Assembly (NCBI GenBank): GCA_001000035.1
Contig: LCGX01000038.1
Span: forward strand, 1 to 5,876
Source of the DNA: Candidatus Nomurabacteria bacterium GW2011_GWF2_43_8
Lineage (GTDB): Bacteria > Patescibacteriota > Minisyncoccia > Phycocordibacterales > UBA9973
Reading direction: 5' to 3'
DNA length: 5,876 bases
Shown: one piece after another, positions 5,018-5,876 of the stretch
Numbering within the stretch: position 1 is the stretch's first letter
Layout: each line of letters begins with the position of its first letter
Notes under the pieces: model-generated
What the model was told of the DNA's origin: nothing
Seen by the model: the letters and a program-made list of their open reading frames with translations, nothing else
The model's database searches: none
Translations under genes and position numbers: made by a program

Positions 5018-5876
5018 ATGGCCGAAAAAGCTCTAAAAAGAATAGATTGGCTCCTAGTTGCTTTTATAGTTCCTATAGTTCTAGCGGGGCTTGTTACGAT
5101 GAAATCTTTTGCCACACTGGAAAGCGGAGGGGATTTTTTCAGCAAGCAAATAATTTGGGTTTTCATATCCTTGGCCGTTTTTTTTATTTTTTCTTTTATT
5201 GATTTCCGCTTTCTTAAGCGCACGGACGTCCTAGTCTTCCTTTTTTTACTGATGTCTTTTGCCCTCTTGGCGCTTGTTACTCTGGGGAGTATTTTCGGCG
5301 AAGACAAGAGCTGGTTTGACTTCGGATTTTTTTCCTTCCAGCCGGTTGATATGATGAAGCTGGTGCTGGTTCTCGTCTTGGCGAAGTATTTTTCCCGTCG
5401 GCACGTGGAAATCAGGGACATCAAGCATATTTTTATTTCCGGATTTTACGCGCTTGTGCCTTTGATTTTGGTTCTGCTCCAGCCGGATTTCGGTTCGGCT
5501 ATGACTATACTTTTCATCTGGCTGGTCATGGTGCTAGTTTCCGGAATTTCCAAGCTTCATTTGCTTTTGGTCCTGGGCTCCGGAATATTGATTTTAACCT
5601 TTCTGTGGCTTTTTGCTTTTGCGCCGTACCAAAAGGCCCGCATTTACAATTTTATCAGCCCCTTGTCCGACGTCCACAAAACCGGCTACAACGTATTTCA
5701 ATCGACCATCGCCGTAGGTTCGGGGCAGATCATAGGCAAGGGTCTTGGATTCGGGACGCAGTCCCGATTGAAATTTTTGCCGGTGCCCCAGTCCGATTTT
5801 ATTTTTGCCGCCTTTGCCGAGGAATGGGGTTTTGTCGGGTCGGTTTTGATTCTGCTCCTTTATGCTCTGGCGATTT
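5018..5876 (+). CDS. rodA: RodA/FtsW-type peptidoglycan glycosyltransferase (SEDS), 3' truncated by window end
   Basis: A SEDS family integral membrane enzyme polymerises lipid II into glycan strands, working with a class B penicillin-binding protein. The visible 286 residues hold about eight transmembrane segments and the family's motifs: KSWFDFGFFSFQPVDMMKL (98-115), LLQPDFGSAM (153-162), and GSGQIIGKGLGFGTQSRLKFLPVPQSDFIFAAFAEEWGFVG (235-274). Asp260 in QSDFIF is the likely catalytic aspartate by homology with RodA. GTQS..FLP is nearer to RodA than to FtsW. The common QPSE motif reads QPVD here, a conservative E-to-D change. The start ATG 5018 has only a weak SD (AGGTAAG); the gene begins 12 bases after the surface-protein gene and is probably co-transcribed. 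The reading frame is open to the window end. Confidence 0.93.
   Translation, partial: MAEKALKRIDWLLVAFIVPIVLAGLVTMKSFATLESGGDFFSKQIIWVFISLAVFFIFSFIDFRFLKRTDVLVFLFLLMSFALLALVTLGSIFGEDKSWFDFGFFSFQPVDMMKLVLVLVLAKYFSRRHVEIRDIKHIFISGFYALVPLILVLLQPDFGSAMTILFIWLVMVLVSGISKLHLLLVLGSGILILTFLWLFAFAPYQKARIYNFISPLSDVHKTGYNVFQSTIAVGSGQIIGKGLGFGTQSRLKFLPVPQSDFIFAAFAEEWGFVGSVLILLLYALAI

Noticed and set aside
4876..5428. Minus-strand frames opposite the surface protein and rodA genes
   Set aside because: They are shadows of strongly supported plus-strand genes; their composition (Lys/Ser/Thr-rich) is typical of antisense frames.

Overview
This window looks like part of a Patescibacteria/CPR-type bacterial chromosome, probably of the Parcubacteria/Paceibacteria kind. 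That is an inference. It rests on compact gene spacing, several genes whose -10 box sits only 7-8 bases before the start codon (leaderless transcription), a DUF975-type membrane protein, an S51-type peptidase, a Cys-rich surface protein next to a RodA/FtsW gene, and small genes of no recognisable family. TGA serves as a stop (at 2138-2140), which fits the standard bacterial code rather than the Gracilibacteria code.

Layout. Positions 1 to about 150 are the 3' end of a 23S rRNA gene. A short spacer with a 10-bp hairpin follows. The 5S region (about 240-655) is very unusual: a complete 5S rRNA gene (393-504) on a 19-bp processing stem lies inside a second, diverged 5S gene. The outer gene's 5' part (247-376) and 3' part (520-653) flank it and can still pair with each other as helix I. 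The outer copy also carries two further structured insertions of about 70-85 nt each. A GAAA-loop terminator (765-796) closes the rRNA unit.

A NYN/PIN-like nuclease gene runs on the minus strand (795-1559), convergent with the rRNA operon. It shares a divergent promoter region with a plus-strand pair: a Cys-containing membrane protein (1634-2140) and an S51 family peptidase (2137-2799), which overlap by 4 bases. A DUF975-like membrane protein follows (2847-3449).

From 3489 to 4185 there is a cluster of three very small genes (35, 46 and 56 codons), each with a near-perfect Shine-Dalgarno sequence. A strong hairpin overlaps the second gene, two terminators flank the region, and an excellent extended -10 promoter precedes the third. 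Their G/C-rich third codon positions and SD-led starts contrast with the leaderless neighbours. They match no family I recognise.

The window ends with an apparent two-gene unit: a membrane-anchored surface protein with a four-Cys motif (4214-5005) and a RodA/FtsW peptidoglycan polymerase (5018 to beyond the window end). This pairing suggests a role in cell-wall synthesis or envelope growth.
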